Below, piece by piece: positions 51,873-61,090 of a stretch of 64,000 bases of DNA. Each line of letters starts with the position of its first letter. The first letter of the stretch is position 1. The notes under the pieces are model-generated. The model had not been told where the DNA came from. It was given only the letters and a program-made list of their open reading frames with translations, and did not search any database. The position numbers and the translations under genes are program-made. This DNA comes from Pradoshia sp. D12 (GTDB taxonomy: Bacteria; Bacillota; Bacilli; Bacillales; Pradoshiaceae), in contig NZ_CP044545.1 in assembly GCF_008935075.1 (NCBI RefSeq), positions 523,501 to 587,500 of the forward strand. The letters run 5' to 3'.

Positions 51873-53120
51873 ATGGATTTTTCCTATTCGAGTAAGGTGA
51901 TTGACTTGGAGAGACAGTTAAGTGATTTTATGAATAAGTATGTATATCCTAATGAAGGATTATATGAGGTTCAGTTAAATGAGCAAGAATCACGGTGGAG
52001 TCTGGTGCCTCCGATTATGGAAGACTTAAAATCAAAAGCTAAAAATGCGGGGCTTTGGAATTTATTTCTGCCTGAGAGTGAATATGGTGCTGGTCTGACC
52101 AATTTGGAATATGCACCTTTATGTGAAATAATGGGACGCTCATTAATCGGCCCTGAAGTGTTTAATTGCAGTGCTCCTGACACAGGTAATATGGAAGTAT
52201 TAGAAAGGTATGGGTCTGCTGAACAGAAAGAGGAATGGCTTAAGCCTTTATTAGCTGGTGAAATACGTTCCTGTTTTTCAATGACCGAGCCAGATGTCGC
52301 TTCATCAGATGCTACGAATATTGAAGCAAGTATTGAAAAAGATGGAGATGGCTATATCATCAATGGCCGCAAGTGGTGGTCTTCAGGCGCAGGAGATCCA
52401 AGATGTAAAATTGCAATTGTGATGGGGAAGACGAACAAAATGGCAGATCGGCATGAACAGCAATCTATGATTCTTGTACCTCTTGATTCAAAAGGAGTAA
52501 AAATCGAAAGAATGCTTCCTGTTTTTGGTTATGATCATGCCCCTCATGGACATGGAGAAATTACATATGAAAACGTTAAAGTACCCGCTGAGAACATAAT
52601 TTGGGGAGAGGGAAAGGGATTTGCGATAGCACAGGGAAGGCTGGGTCCAGGAAGGATTCATCATTGTATGAGGCTGATTGGGGCAGCAGAGCGTTCACTA
52701 GAAATATTATGTAAGCGCATTCAAACAAGAACTGCCTTTGGGCAGCCGCTATCTAATCAAGGTGTAATAAAAGAGTGGATTGCAAATTCAAGAATTGAAA
52801 TTGAGCAGGCAAGATTATTAACTTTAAAAGCAGCTTACATGATGGATACGGTTGGGAACAAAAAAGCGAAGGCCGAGATTGCGATGATCAAAGTCGTTGC
52901 TCCAAATATGGCTTTGAAGGTTATCGACAGGGCTATACAGGGACTTGGAGCAGCAGGAGTTTCAGAGGATTATCCTTTGGCAGCTCATTGGGCAAATGCA
53001 AGAACATTGCGATTAGCTGATGGACCCGATGAAGTTCACCGTGCACAGATTGCCAAGCTAGAGCTTAAAAAATATCTAGGGGAGGAACAAGCTGATCATG
53101 AACGTTTTACAAATGTTTGA
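51873..53120 (+). CDS. Acyl-CoA dehydrogenase, ACAD11-like
   Basis: A 415-residue flavoprotein. It has the three-domain acyl-CoA dehydrogenase layout, but its wording is that of the ACAD10/ACAD11 branch: [64 protein letters not shown] and [16 protein letters not shown] closely parallel human ACAD11. In ACAD10/11 and LvaC-type enzymes this domain eliminates phosphate from 4-phospho-acyl-CoA to give an enoyl-CoA rather than simply dehydrogenating. The matching kinase domain is a separate gene in this cluster (56691-57761). AAAGGAG precedes the ATG giving MDFSYSS. It is first in the operon, and the next gene overlaps its end by 23 bases. Confidence 0.9.
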   Translation: MDFSYSSKVIDLERQLSDFMNKYVYPNEGLYEVQLNEQESRWSLVPPIMEDLKSKAKNAGLWNLFLPESEYGAGLTNLEYAPLCEIMGRSLIGPEVFNCSAPDTGNMEVLERYGSAEQKEEWLKPLLAGEIRSCFSMTEPDVASSDATNIEASIEKDGDGYIINGRKWWSSGAGDPRCKIAIVMGKTNKMADRHEQQSMILVPLDSKGVKIERMLPVFGYDHAPHGHGEITYENVKVPAENIIWGEGKGFAIAQGRLGPGRIHHCMRLIGAAERSLEILCKRIQTRTAFGQPLSNQGVIKEWIANSRIEIEQARLLTLKAAYMMDTVGNKKAKAEIAMIKVVAPNMALKVIDRAIQGLGAAGVSEDYPLAAHWANARTLRLADGPDEVHRAQIAKLELKKYLGEEQADHERFTNV

Positions 53121-53877
53121 TTTAACCGGTAAGACAGCGATTATCACAGGAGGCGGACGTGGGCTTGGAGCCCATATTGCACAGGGTTTGGCAGAAGCGG
53201 GAGCAAATATTGTTCTATGTTCACGCAAGATTGAGGCTTGCACCGAGGTAGCAGATCATCTGAATAAAGAATATGGAGTTGAAACCTTGGCCTTAAAATG
53301 TGATATCACGAATGCGGAAGATATTCATAGTGTCGTCTCAGAAACACTAGATAAATTTGAAGATATTGATATTCTTGTCAACAATAGCGGTGCCTCATGG
53401 GGAGCTTCTGCATTGGATATGCCGCTTGAAGCCTGGAATAAGGTTATCAATACTAATTTGACAGGTACCTTCCTGATGTCCCAGGCAGTGGGAAAGGTGA
53501 TGATGGAACAGAAGCGAGGAAAAATAATCAATATTGCTTCAGTTGCGGGGCTCGGTGGAACTCAAGCTGACATGATGGATACTGTTGGGTACAATGCCAG
53601 CAAAGGAGCTGTCCTTACTTTAACAAAGGATTTGGCAGTGAAATGGGGGAAACATAATATTCATGTTAATGCAATCGCACCTGGTTTTTTCCCAACCAAA
53701 ATGTCTCAGGTCTTACTCGAACGCGGAAAAGATGCAATTGAATATATGACACCGCTTGGAAGGCTTGGAAATGATGAAGACCTCAAGGGAGTTGCTTTAT
53801 TCCTAGCCTCTGCTGCATCCAATTATATAACAGGTGAGGTATTGGTAGTTGATGGCGGAAAACACGCCATGGTTTAA
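53098..53877 (+). CDS. SDR-family dehydrogenase
   Basis: A 259-residue short-chain dehydrogenase. The NAD(P)-binding motif is [14 protein letters not shown], the structural motif NNSG follows ([10 protein letters not shown]), and the catalytic Tyr/Lys are in [14 protein letters not shown] with the Ser in INIASVAG. The C-terminus [14 protein letters not shown] is typical of FabG-like enzymes. In the proposed pathway it could reduce a 4-keto-acyl-CoA or oxidise a 3-hydroxyacyl-CoA (inference). GGGGAGG inside the previous gene precedes its ATG, and the 23-base overlap implies coupled translation. Confidence 0.88.
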   Translation: MNVLQMFDLTGKTAIITGGGRGLGAHIAQGLAEAGANIVLCSRKIEACTEVADHLNKEYGVETLALKCDITNAEDIHSVVSETLDKFEDIDILVNNSGASWGASALDMPLEAWNKVINTNLTGTFLMSQAVGKVMMEQKRGKIINIASVAGLGGTQADMMDTVGYNASKGAVLTLTKDLAVKWGKHNIHVNAIAPGFFPTKMSQVLLERGKDAIEYMTPLGRLGNDEDLKGVALFLASAASNYITGEVLVVDGGKHAMV

Positions 53878-53901
53878 ATAAAAGATGAAGGAGATTTGAC
53901 T

Positions 53902-55521
53902 ATGGAAAATATGAAAAAGAAAGCTTGGCTTACGCAATATCCGGAAGGTATTGCATCTGAAATCGAAATTCCGAACAAATCACTGCCAGACATTCTTCAT
54001 GAAACGACAATCCATTACCCCACAAACAATGCCCTATCTTTTTTTGGAAGAAAAATGACCTATCAGGAACTTTTAGGGACATCCAATCGCTTCGCCGCAG
54101 CACTTCAGAATAATGATGTTAAAAAGGGTGATAGGGTGGCAATAATGCTGCCAAACTGTCCTCAGTATGTGATTGCCTATTATGGGGCCCTATCGATGGG
54201 AGGAATTGTCACACAAATCAACCCCATGTTAGTAGCTAGAGAACTGGAATATATATTGCAGGATTCCGATGCTGAAACGATTGTTGTCATGGATGCATTC
54301 TATCAAACTGTTAAAGCGGTTCAATCTACTACGAATCTCAAAAATATTATTGTAGTAAGCCTGCAGCCATCCGGGACAGAATTTGGAGATGATTGGACAT
54401 TTGAGCGATTTATCTCTGAAACAGTCATGCCAGTAGAGCCAGTAGTTATTGATCCGAGTCATGATGTTGCTGTGCTCCAATATACAGGTGGCACTACGGG
54501 GAGATCGAAAGGAGCCATGCTCACTCATCGTAATTTAGTTGCCAATATCTATCAAACAAAGGAATTTTACAAGAAGATGGTAAATAAGGGGAAGGAACGG
54601 TATCTGACTGTCATCCCATTATTCCACGTATTTGGTATGACGGCCTGTATGAATAATTGCATATTAATGGCGAGTGAAAACATATTGCTACCCCGTTTTG
54701 ATTTAGAAGAGGTCCTTCAAACCATAAAACAGGAGAAGCCAACTATATTCCCTGGCGTACCAACCATGTACGTGGCGATCAACGCTCATCCTAAAGCAAA
54801 GGAATATGGGATTGATAGCATAAAAATTTCCAATAGCGGAAGTGCTCCTATGCCTATGGAATTAATGAAGGAATATGAATCAAAAACGGATTCTAAGATT
54901 TTGGAGGGTTATGGTCTTTCGGAAGCATCACCCGTTACGCATTGTAATCCGGATTTTGGTGTTCGTAAACCTGGAACAGTCGGAATTGCCTTCCCATCTA
55001 CAGATTGTAAAATCGTGGATGTAGCTACAGGGGTGGAGGAAGTCCCGGTTGGCGAACTGGGAGAATTAATTGTCAAAGGTCCGCAGATTATGAAAGGCTA
55101 TTGGAATATGCCTGAAGAAACGGCTGTTGCTCTCCGCAATGGATGGCTATATACAGGGGATATTGCCAGGATCGATGAAGATGGATATCTAACGATTGTT
55201 GACCGTAAAAAGGATCTAATCATTGCAAGCGGTTATAATATCTACCCTCGTGATGTAGAAGAAGTCCTGTATGAACATCCATCCGTACAGGAAGCTGTTG
55301 TAATAGGAGTTCCGGATGAGTATCGCGGAGAAACAGTCAAAGCAATTTTAGTATTAAAAGCGAATGAGTCAGCTACGGATAAAGAGATTATGGAATATTG
55401 TAAAAATAATATGGCAGCCTATCGAGTGCCGACAATTGTAGAATTTCGTGATGAATTACCAAAAACAAATGTTGGAAAAATACTTCGCCGGGCTCTGAGG
55501 GAAGAAGTCGAAACAAAGTAA
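53902..55521 (+). CDS. Acyl-CoA synthetase (AMP-forming, class I)
   Basis: A 539-residue adenylate-forming ligase. The ATP-binding loop is YTGGTTGRSKGAMLTHRNL (about residues 194-212), followed by EGYGLSEASP, the adenylate motif GWLYTGDIARIDEDGYL, the hinge DRKKDLIIASGYNIYP and the catalytic lysine in PKTNVGKILRRAL near the C-terminus. It activates a free acid to its CoA ester and so should supply the substrate for the cluster. Chain length cannot be read from sequence. The ATG giving MENMKKKA has GGAG nine bases upstream. It lies 24 bp after the SDR gene in the same operon. Confidence 0.92.
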   Translation: MENMKKKAWLTQYPEGIASEIEIPNKSLPDILHETTIHYPTNNALSFFGRKMTYQELLGTSNRFAAALQNNDVKKGDRVAIMLPNCPQYVIAYYGALSMGGIVTQINPMLVARELEYILQDSDAETIVVMDAFYQTVKAVQSTTNLKNIIVVSLQPSGTEFGDDWTFERFISETVMPVEPVVIDPSHDVAVLQYTGGTTGRSKGAMLTHRNLVANIYQTKEFYKKMVNKGKERYLTVIPLFHVFGMTACMNNCILMASENILLPRFDLEEVLQTIKQEKPTIFPGVPTMYVAINAHPKAKEYGIDSIKISNSGSAPMPMELMKEYESKTDSKILEGYGLSEASPVTHCNPDFGVRKPGTVGIAFPSTDCKIVDVATGVEEVPVGELGELIVKGPQIMKGYWNMPEETAVALRNGWLYTGDIARIDEDGYLTIVDRKKDLIIASGYNIYPRDVEEVLYEHPSVQEAVVIGVPDEYRGETVKAILVLKANESATDKEIMEYCKNNMAAYRVPTIVEFRDELPKTNVGKILRRALREEVETK

Positions 55522-55554
55522 GGGTGACATGAATACACACGAACTGGGGTCTTG

Positions 55555-56127
55555 ATGATGAAACAAAAAATTAAGAACACCAGCATTTCTTTATTTGAAC
55601 AAAAGGGTTTTGCAGAAACATCCATACAGGATATTGTTGATTCTTTGGGAGTTACAAAGGGAACCTTTTATTACTATTTTGCAAGTAAAGAAGAATTATT
55701 GATGAATATTCATCTCGATTATATTAATGGATTAATTGAAAGACAGGAAGCGATCCTAAATACCTCGAAGAAAACCTGTAGACAAAAAATACACGATATA
55801 GCGTATTTACTAGTGAGTGATATTCGAACCCAAGGTTTAAGTGCAAAGGTGTACTTCCGGGAAATGAAACTATTATCCGAAGATAAGCTGGAAGAGATTT
55901 TGCCAAAGCGTGATCAATTTCGCTTTAATATTGAAGATTTAATTAAGCAGGGGATAAAGACAGAGGAGTTACGTTCAGATCTAAATCCTACCATTATCAC
56001 ATTTGGTATTCTTGGAATATTGAACTGGAGCTATCAGTGGTTTAACCCTGAAGGTGTTATTTCTGAACATGAATTAGCAGACATGTTTGTAGAGATGATC
56101 ATGAAAGGAATTGAAAAAGGGGAGTAG
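55555..56127 (+). CDS. TetR-family regulator of the acyl-CoA cluster (FadR-like)
   Basis: A 190-residue repressor. The DNA-binding domain (about residues 3-50) has KGFAETSIQDIVDSLGVTKG and TFYYYFASKEELLMNIH. The C-terminal helical ligand domain resembles the Bacillus FadR/YsiA type, which is released from DNA by acyl-CoA. It lies within the cluster, 33 bp after the ligase gene, and the palindrome at 51839-51854 is its probable operator. I place the start at the first of two ATGs behind GGGG. A terminator overlaps its stop codon. Confidence 0.86.
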   Translation: MMKQKIKNTSISLFEQKGFAETSIQDIVDSLGVTKGTFYYYFASKEELLMNIHLDYINGLIERQEAILNTSKKTCRQKIHDIAYLLVSDIRTQGLSAKVYFREMKLLSEDKLEEILPKRDQFRFNIEDLIKQGIKTEELRSDLNPTIITFGILGILNWSYQWFNPEGVISEHELADMFVEMIMKGIEKGE

Positions 56128-56147
56128 GATCACACTCTCCTTTTTTG
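56116..56147 (+). terminator. Internal terminator after the TetR gene
   Basis: The 10-bp stem AAAGGGGAGT / ACTCTCCTTT (one G-U) with an 8-base loop is followed by TTTG. It divides the cluster into a four-gene upstream part and a six-gene downstream part. Confidence 0.7.
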
Positions 56148-56259
56148 AATAAAATTGCCTAATTGGAGCTGATTGGTGTAAAGATTACGAATATCTTCCG
56201 AGTTATACAGCAGGGTGTAAATATGGCGGGATGCTGTGAATGGGTAAAAGGAGGCCACT

Positions 56260-56658
56260 ATGGAATCAATGGTAACCGTCCGTTTTTCGGAAACAGATGC
56301 ACTTGGTCATGTGAATAATACAAGTTATTTCATTTATCTCGAGGAAGCTCGTCTTCATTTTTTGAAAGAAATGGAACTGGATTTGAAAATAAGAAATTGG
56401 TCATTCATTTTGGCCTCGACTAAATGTGATTTCCTCTCTCAAGCCTATTTTGATCAAATATTAAAAATTAACACGACTGTATCCAGAGTGGGGACAAAGA
56501 GCTTTCAGCTTGAACATGATATTTACTGTGCCCAAACCGGTAACCCGATTGCCAAAGGGACTGCCATCCTTGTTCAGTTTAATTTTGACAAACAGGAAAG
56601 TGAACCGATTCCTGAATTGCTAAAAGAGAAACTGTTGAGGCTGGTCGAAGCTGTTTAA
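56260..56658 (+). CDS. Acyl-CoA thioesterase (hotdog, 4HBT family)
   Basis: A 132-residue single-hotdog thioesterase. The active-site signature reads VRFSETDALGHVNNTSYFIYLEEAR, with the catalytic Asp in ETDALGHVNN, as in 4-hydroxybenzoyl-CoA thioesterase and YbgC. It hydrolyses acyl-CoA to the free acid and CoA, probably to relieve CoA trapping or release a product. AAAAGGAGG precedes the ATG. It is the first gene after the internal terminator, and its stop codon overlaps the ATG of a possible longer start of the kinase gene. Confidence 0.87.
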   Translation: MESMVTVRFSETDALGHVNNTSYFIYLEEARLHFLKEMELDLKIRNWSFILASTKCDFLSQAYFDQILKINTTVSRVGTKSFQLEHDIYCAQTGNPIAKGTAILVQFNFDKQESEPIPELLKEKLLRLVEAV

Positions 56659-56690
56659 TGAGTCCGATTTTTGAAAGAGGTGGGATAGAC

Positions 56691-57761
56691 ATGACCCAAA
56701 GAGTTAGTAAAGATACGATTCCCGTACGAAGCGGAGAAGAATTGCAGCAGCATGTACTTGAAGCATTTCTGCGGAGTAAGATTAACGATTTGCCAGAAGG
56801 AAACCTGGAAATTGAACAATTCTCGGCAGGTCATTCAAATTTAACCTATCAATTGAAAATAGGAACATGGGAAGCTGTTTTAAGGAAACCACCGCTAGGT
56901 CCTGTAGCTCCAAAAGCCCATGATATGCAAAGGGAATACAGCATCCTCTCAGAAGTACATCCTCTTTTCAGTCCGGCTCCAAAACCAATCCTTTACTCAG
57001 ATGATGAACATGTTATAGGGAGTCCGTTTTTTATTATGGAACGAAAGCAAGGTATTGTATTTGATACTTCTGTCCCTGAAGGCATTAAACCTTCCCGTGA
57101 ACTCTTTCAAAACTTATCTCGGGAAATGGTAGGACGGCTTGTTCAGCTTCATAGCATTTCATATCAGGAAACTGGATTAAAGGAAATCAGCAAGCCTGAT
57201 GGTTTTATGGAAAGACAGACAAATGGATGGATAGCACGTTATGAAAGAGCAAAAACAGATGATATTCCAAATATACAAGAATTAGAAAAGTGGTTAGTCG
57301 ATCATATTCCAGCTTCATGTGATGCTTCAATTATTCATTATGACTATAAATTGAACAATGCGATTTTTAATGAGGATGGAACGGAAATGGTCGGTCTATT
57401 TGACTGGGAAATGACGACGGTTGGGGATCCGCTCGCTGATCTTGGAGTAGCTATGAGCTATTGGGCAGAGGGGGACGATTCTGAAGTATTGAAGAAAGGA
57501 CTGGGGAAGCCATCTGTTACGATTTGGGATGGATTTTATACAAGGGAACAATTTATTTCAGAATATGCAAGACAAAGCGGCCGTGATGTCTCCAATATGA
57601 ATTTCTATTTAACATTTGCCTATTTCAAATTAGCGGGGATTTGTCAGCAAATCTACTATCGTTATCATAATGGCCAAACAAAGGATCCGAGATTTGCCAG
57701 CTTTGATAAGTATGTAAAAACATTGATTGAGCATGCTTATTCACTTACAAGGAATCAATAA
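56691..57761 (+). CDS. APH-family phosphotransferase, ACAD10/11 kinase-domain-like
   Basis: A 356-residue kinase of the aminoglycoside-phosphotransferase fold. Features parallel the N-terminal domain of ACAD11: FSAGHSNLTYQLKI (nucleotide loop), AVLRKPPLG (ATP-binding Lys), GSPFFIMERKQGI (hinge), the catalytic loop HYDYKLNNAIF (Asp base, Asn metal ligand; Tyr replaces the usual Gly of HGD) and the metal-binding LFDWEMTTVGDPLADLG. In ACAD10/11 and LvaA this domain phosphorylates the 4-hydroxyl of 4-hydroxyacyl-CoA. I place the start at the ATG behind GAGGTGGG; a start 33 bases earlier overlaps the thioesterase stop. Confidence 0.85.
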   Translation: MTQRVSKDTIPVRSGEELQQHVLEAFLRSKINDLPEGNLEIEQFSAGHSNLTYQLKIGTWEAVLRKPPLGPVAPKAHDMQREYSILSEVHPLFSPAPKPILYSDDEHVIGSPFFIMERKQGIVFDTSVPEGIKPSRELFQNLSREMVGRLVQLHSISYQETGLKEISKPDGFMERQTNGWIARYERAKTDDIPNIQELEKWLVDHIPASCDASIIHYDYKLNNAIFNEDGTEMVGLFDWEMTTVGDPLADLGVAMSYWAEGDDSEVLKKGLGKPSVTIWDGFYTREQFISEYARQSGRDVSNMNFYLTFAYFKLAGICQQIYYRYHNGQTKDPRFASFDKYVKTLIEHAYSLTRNQ

Positions 57762-57762
57762 G

Positions 57763-58509
57763 ATGCTGAAAGTTCATGTCTTGCTGACCAAGGAAGATAT
57801 ATCACCAGAAAAACTGGCCTCAGGCAACAAGATAGCTGTTGTACTAGATATTCTCCTGGCCACAACCACGATTGTAACAGCTTTGCAGAATGGAGCAACA
57901 GAGGTTATTCCCGTTCTAAATCAGGACGAAGCTATTAAAGTAAGCAGACAATTTGAGAACGGACAAGCCTTGATGGCTGGGGAATTACATGCAGAACCAA
58001 TCGATGGATTTTTTTATCCAGGACCGGTTAAAATTAGCACGCGTATCCATGGTAAAACCTTGATTCTTTCAACTACTAACGGCACAGTGGCTCTACATAA
58101 AGCGGCATATGCAAATCTAGTGTATATATCCTCCTTGCTTAATAATGCTGCCGTGGCACAGGCGATACTGAATGATAGCAAGGATGAAACTATTGTCGTG
58201 ATTTGTTCAGGAAATTCAGGAGAATTCAGCCTAGAGGATTTCTATGGTGCCGGCCATTTAATTGCAAATATAACCTGCAGAACCAATCAAGGGATTGAGC
58301 TGAATGACGCTGGAAAAGCTGCATTGGCTTTTTATGACAGCCATTCATCTAATTCATACTCAGTTCTGGCGGCATCCAGAGTTGGATTGCTATTAACCAA
58401 ATACGGATTAAAGGAAGATCTTCTGTTATCAAGTACAAGTGGATGTTATGAGATTGTTCCTGTGTTTAAAAATAATCGCTTTATATTAACGGTAAAAAAG
58501 GAGGTATAG
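57763..58509 (+). CDS. ComB-family 2-phosphosulfolactate phosphatase homologue
   Basis: A 248-residue protein of the ComB family, named for the second enzyme of coenzyme M synthesis in methanogens. Typical stretches are NKIAVVLDILLATTTIVTAL, GELHAEPIDGFFYPGPV, LILSTTNGTVAL and VICSGNSGEFSLEDFYGAGH. No sulfolactate or coenzyme M gene is near, and the gene directly follows the kinase (one base apart). A role in removing phosphate from a pathway intermediate is possible but unproven. The chosen ATG has AAGGA ten bases upstream. The next gene starts one base after its stop. Confidence 0.83.
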   Translation: MLKVHVLLTKEDISPEKLASGNKIAVVLDILLATTTIVTALQNGATEVIPVLNQDEAIKVSRQFENGQALMAGELHAEPIDGFFYPGPVKISTRIHGKTLILSTTNGTVALHKAAYANLVYISSLLNNAAVAQAILNDSKDETIVVICSGNSGEFSLEDFYGAGHLIANITCRTNQGIELNDAGKAALAFYDSHSSNSYSVLAASRVGLLLTKYGLKEDLLLSSTSGCYEIVPVFKNNRFILTVKKEV

Positions 58510-58510
58510 G

Positions 58511-59278
58511 ATGCGATTTCATGAGCAAGTTGCCGTGATCACTGGCGGTGGCAGCGGGATAGGAAAGGCTACAGCTCTGCGTTTGGCTAAAGAAGGAGCA
58601 AATGTCATTCTAGTTGGAAGAACCTTAGAAAAGCTTGAAAGTGTTGTTGATGAAATTAATAATCAAAGCCATCATATCCAGGCAACCTGTTTTGCGGCCG
58701 ACGTTACGAAAGAAGAGGAAGTAACAGCGTTGTTAGATTTTATTGAGGATCATTTTATGGACTTGCATGTGGTCATCAATAATGCAGGTGGTTCAGTGCA
58801 ATCAAAAATAATGGATACGGCCGTAGAGGCTTGGGATATCGTTCAGGAAGTGAATTTGAAGAGTGTGTTTTTAGTTTCAAAAATACTTGGAAAGTTTATG
58901 ATGGAGCACGCTAACCGTGGAGGTAATAGGGCATTTGTCAATATAGCGAGTCTATCTGGCCATAAGGCTGCTGCTCATATACCTCATTATAGTTCTGCAA
59001 AAGCAGCTGTGTTGAATTTTACGAAGGCACTTGCTTTTGAAATGGCCCCATATGGTATCCGTGCAAACTCCGTATCACCTGGATTTGTTGAAACACCGTT
59101 GACAGAATGGGCTTTAACGAATGAACGGTTTGTGAAATCAATAGAACGCAACACAGCATTGAAAAGAGTAGGAACCAGTGAGGAAATAGCCAATGTTATT
59201 GCCTTTTTAGCATCGAGTGAAGCTTCATACATGACTGGTACAGATGTACTGGTCGATGGGGGATGGATGATCACTTAA
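58511..59278 (+). CDS. SDR-family dehydrogenase
   Basis: A 255-residue short-chain dehydrogenase, distinct from the one at 53098. The cofactor motif is TGGGSGIGKATALRLAKEG, then VINNAGGSVQSK, the catalytic Ser in VNIASLSGHKAAAH and Tyr/Lys in YSSAKAAVLNFTKA; it ends GTDVLVDGGWMIT. It probably oxidises or reduces a hydroxyacyl-CoA intermediate of the cluster (inference). AAAAAGGAGG lies before the ATG within the end of the ComB gene. The upstream part of the next gene's frame overlaps its stop. Confidence 0.88.
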   Translation: MRFHEQVAVITGGGSGIGKATALRLAKEGANVILVGRTLEKLESVVDEINNQSHHIQATCFAADVTKEEEVTALLDFIEDHFMDLHVVINNAGGSVQSKIMDTAVEAWDIVQEVNLKSVFLVSKILGKFMMEHANRGGNRAFVNIASLSGHKAAAHIPHYSSAKAAVLNFTKALAFEMAPYGIRANSVSPGFVETPLTEWALTNERFVKSIERNTALKRVGTSEEIANVIAFLASSEASYMTGTDVLVDGGWMIT

Positions 59279-59298
59279 AAGAGAAAGGGAGATGGATG

Positions 59299-60072
59299 AT
59301 GGAACACTTATTAATAAAAGAAATAGGTTCAGTATTAGTATTAACATTAAATAGACCTGAAAGCTTGAATGCTTTTAGTCCGGAAATGATAACAGGACTA
59401 ATTAGTGAATTAAAAAAAGCTGATAAAAATCCTAATGTGAAAGTGATTATTTTAAACGGAGCAGGCCGGGCGTTTAGTGCCGGCGGAGATGTAAAAACGA
59501 TGGGAACCAAATCAGCAGCTACTACCTACGAGTATTTAGGAGTCATAAATGAATGTATTTTAACGATGAAGGAGATTGAAACTCCTATTATTGCTGCGGT
59601 ACATGGTTTTGCGGCAGGGGCCGCTTTTAATTTGGCGCTAGCCTCCGATTTGATTGTGGCCGCTGAGGGAAGTAAGTTCGTTTTAAGTTTTTCACAGGTT
59701 GGCCTTATTTCGGATGCAGGAGGTTCCTATTTTCTTCCACGCTTAGTTGGTCCGCATTTGGCGAAACAATTTTTCTTTTCAGCTGAACCTATACCAGCAG
59801 AACGTTTATATGAACTTGGGGTTATTAATAAACTTGTACCTTTGGAAGCTTTGCGTGATGAGGCGATTCAATATGCGACTATGTTATCCCATGGTCCAGG
59901 AAAAGCATATGGGCAAATGAAAAAACTGATTGATTATTCTTTTACGGCTACTCTCGAAGATGTCCTAGAGAGAGAACGTATCACTCAAACGATGATGATA
60001 GCCACGGAGGATCATCAAGAAGGTGTATCTGCATTTAAAGAAAAAAGAAAGCCGCAGTTTACCGGCAAATAA
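59299..60072 (+). CDS. Enoyl-CoA hydratase/isomerase, PaaG-like
   Basis: A 257-residue crotonase-fold protein. The oxyanion-hole elements are GAGRAFSAGGDVKTM and HGFAAGAAFNLALASD. The two catalytic glutamates of standard hydratases are missing: the first position is Asn (AAFNLAL), and the second loop reads VGLISDAGGSYFLPR with Asp, the pattern of PaaG-type isomerases that shift double bonds. It therefore probably isomerises an enoyl-CoA rather than hydrating it (inference). AAAGGGAGA precedes two tandem ATGs; I used the second for spacing. It lies between the SDR and quinone oxidoreductase genes. Confidence 0.87.
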   Translation: MEHLLIKEIGSVLVLTLNRPESLNAFSPEMITGLISELKKADKNPNVKVIILNGAGRAFSAGGDVKTMGTKSAATTYEYLGVINECILTMKEIETPIIAAVHGFAAGAAFNLALASDLIVAAEGSKFVLSFSQVGLISDAGGSYFLPRLVGPHLAKQFFFSAEPIPAERLYELGVINKLVPLEALRDEAIQYATMLSHGPGKAYGQMKKLIDYSFTATLEDVLERERITQTMMIATEDHQEGVSAFKEKRKPQFTGK

Positions 60073-60091
60073 GAGAAAGGGAGTATGTATT

Positions 60092-61072
60092 ATGAAAGCC
60101 ATTCAATTTACTGAGTACGGAGGACCAGAAGTATTAAAAATGGTCGAATTAGATAGGCCGAAACCTGGTCCATATGAAGTATTAATTGAAATACATGTAG
60201 TTGGTGTGAATTATGCAGATACTGCCAGACGCGAAGGCCAATATGTTGTACCAACCAAACTTCCTTTTGTGCCAGGAGCAGAAGTTGCCGGGGTTGTAGT
60301 CGAAACTGGCTCAGAAGTGACAAACGTAAACATTGGAGCAAGAGTGGTCACGCTGATTGAATCTGGAGGATATGCTGAGTATGCTGTTGCAGAGGCTCGG
60401 TCCGTAATTCTCCTGAAAGAAGAACTGGATTTAAAAGAAGCGGTCGCCCTCCCACTTCAAGGTTTGAGTGCCTACCATATTTTAAAAACAATGGGGCAAT
60501 TGCAAGAGGGTGAAACCGTTCTCGTTCATGCAGCAGCTGGAGGAGTTGGGACTTTAGCAGTCCAATTGGCTAAATTAATGGGCGCCGGTAAGGTAATTGC
60601 AACTGCCAGCACGGAAGAAAAGCTGGAGCTTGCACGTTCTCTGGGAGCTGATGTATGTATCAACTATACAAAAGAGGGTTGGTATAAAGACGTGCTGGAA
60701 GCGACAAACGGCCGTGGAGTTAATGTGGCGCTCGAAATGGCTGGCGGTGATGTTTTTAAGGAGACACTGAAATGCTTAGCTACGTTCGGGAGATTGGTGA
60801 TATATGGTGTCGCAAGCGGAGAACAGGCCGTGATGCACCCCTCATCCTTAATGGCGAGAAACCAGTCGGTCATTGGATTCTTTCTTCCGCAAATTATGAG
60901 AAAACCAGAATTGCTGTTGCCGAGCATGCGTGATCTCTTTTCATTCCTAGAAGAGGGAAAATTAAAATTAATAATAGGTGAAGTCCATCCGATTGAGGAA
61001 GCAGCGAAAGTACATGAGCTACTGCAATCGAGGAAAACAACAGGAAAGGTAATACTCCAGGTTCGTCGTTAA
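60092..61072 (+). CDS. Zinc-free quinone oxidoreductase / enoyl reductase (MDR family)
   Basis: A 326-residue medium-chain reductase of the NADPH:quinone oxidoreductase type. The N-terminal domain begins MKAIQFTEYGGPEVLKM, with VGVNYADTARREGQY. The cofactor domain has VHAAAGGVGTLAVQLAKLMG and GADVCINYTKE. Catalytic zinc ligands are absent. Relatives reduce quinones or enoyl-type double bonds; in this operon it could reduce an enoyl-CoA (inference). GGGAG precedes the ATG giving MKAIQF. It is the last gene of the cluster and is followed by a terminator. Confidence 0.87.
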   Translation: MKAIQFTEYGGPEVLKMVELDRPKPGPYEVLIEIHVVGVNYADTARREGQYVVPTKLPFVPGAEVAGVVVETGSEVTNVNIGARVVTLIESGGYAEYAVAEARSVILLKEELDLKEAVALPLQGLSAYHILKTMGQLQEGETVLVHAAAGGVGTLAVQLAKLMGAGKVIATASTEEKLELARSLGADVCINYTKEGWYKDVLEATNGRGVNVALEMAGGDVFKETLKCLATFGRLVIYGVASGEQAVMHPSSLMARNQSVIGFFLPQIMRKPELLLPSMRDLFSFLEEGKLKLIIGEVHPIEEAAKVHELLQSRKTTGKVILQVRR

Positions 61073-61090
61073 GGTGATGATATTCTCGCA

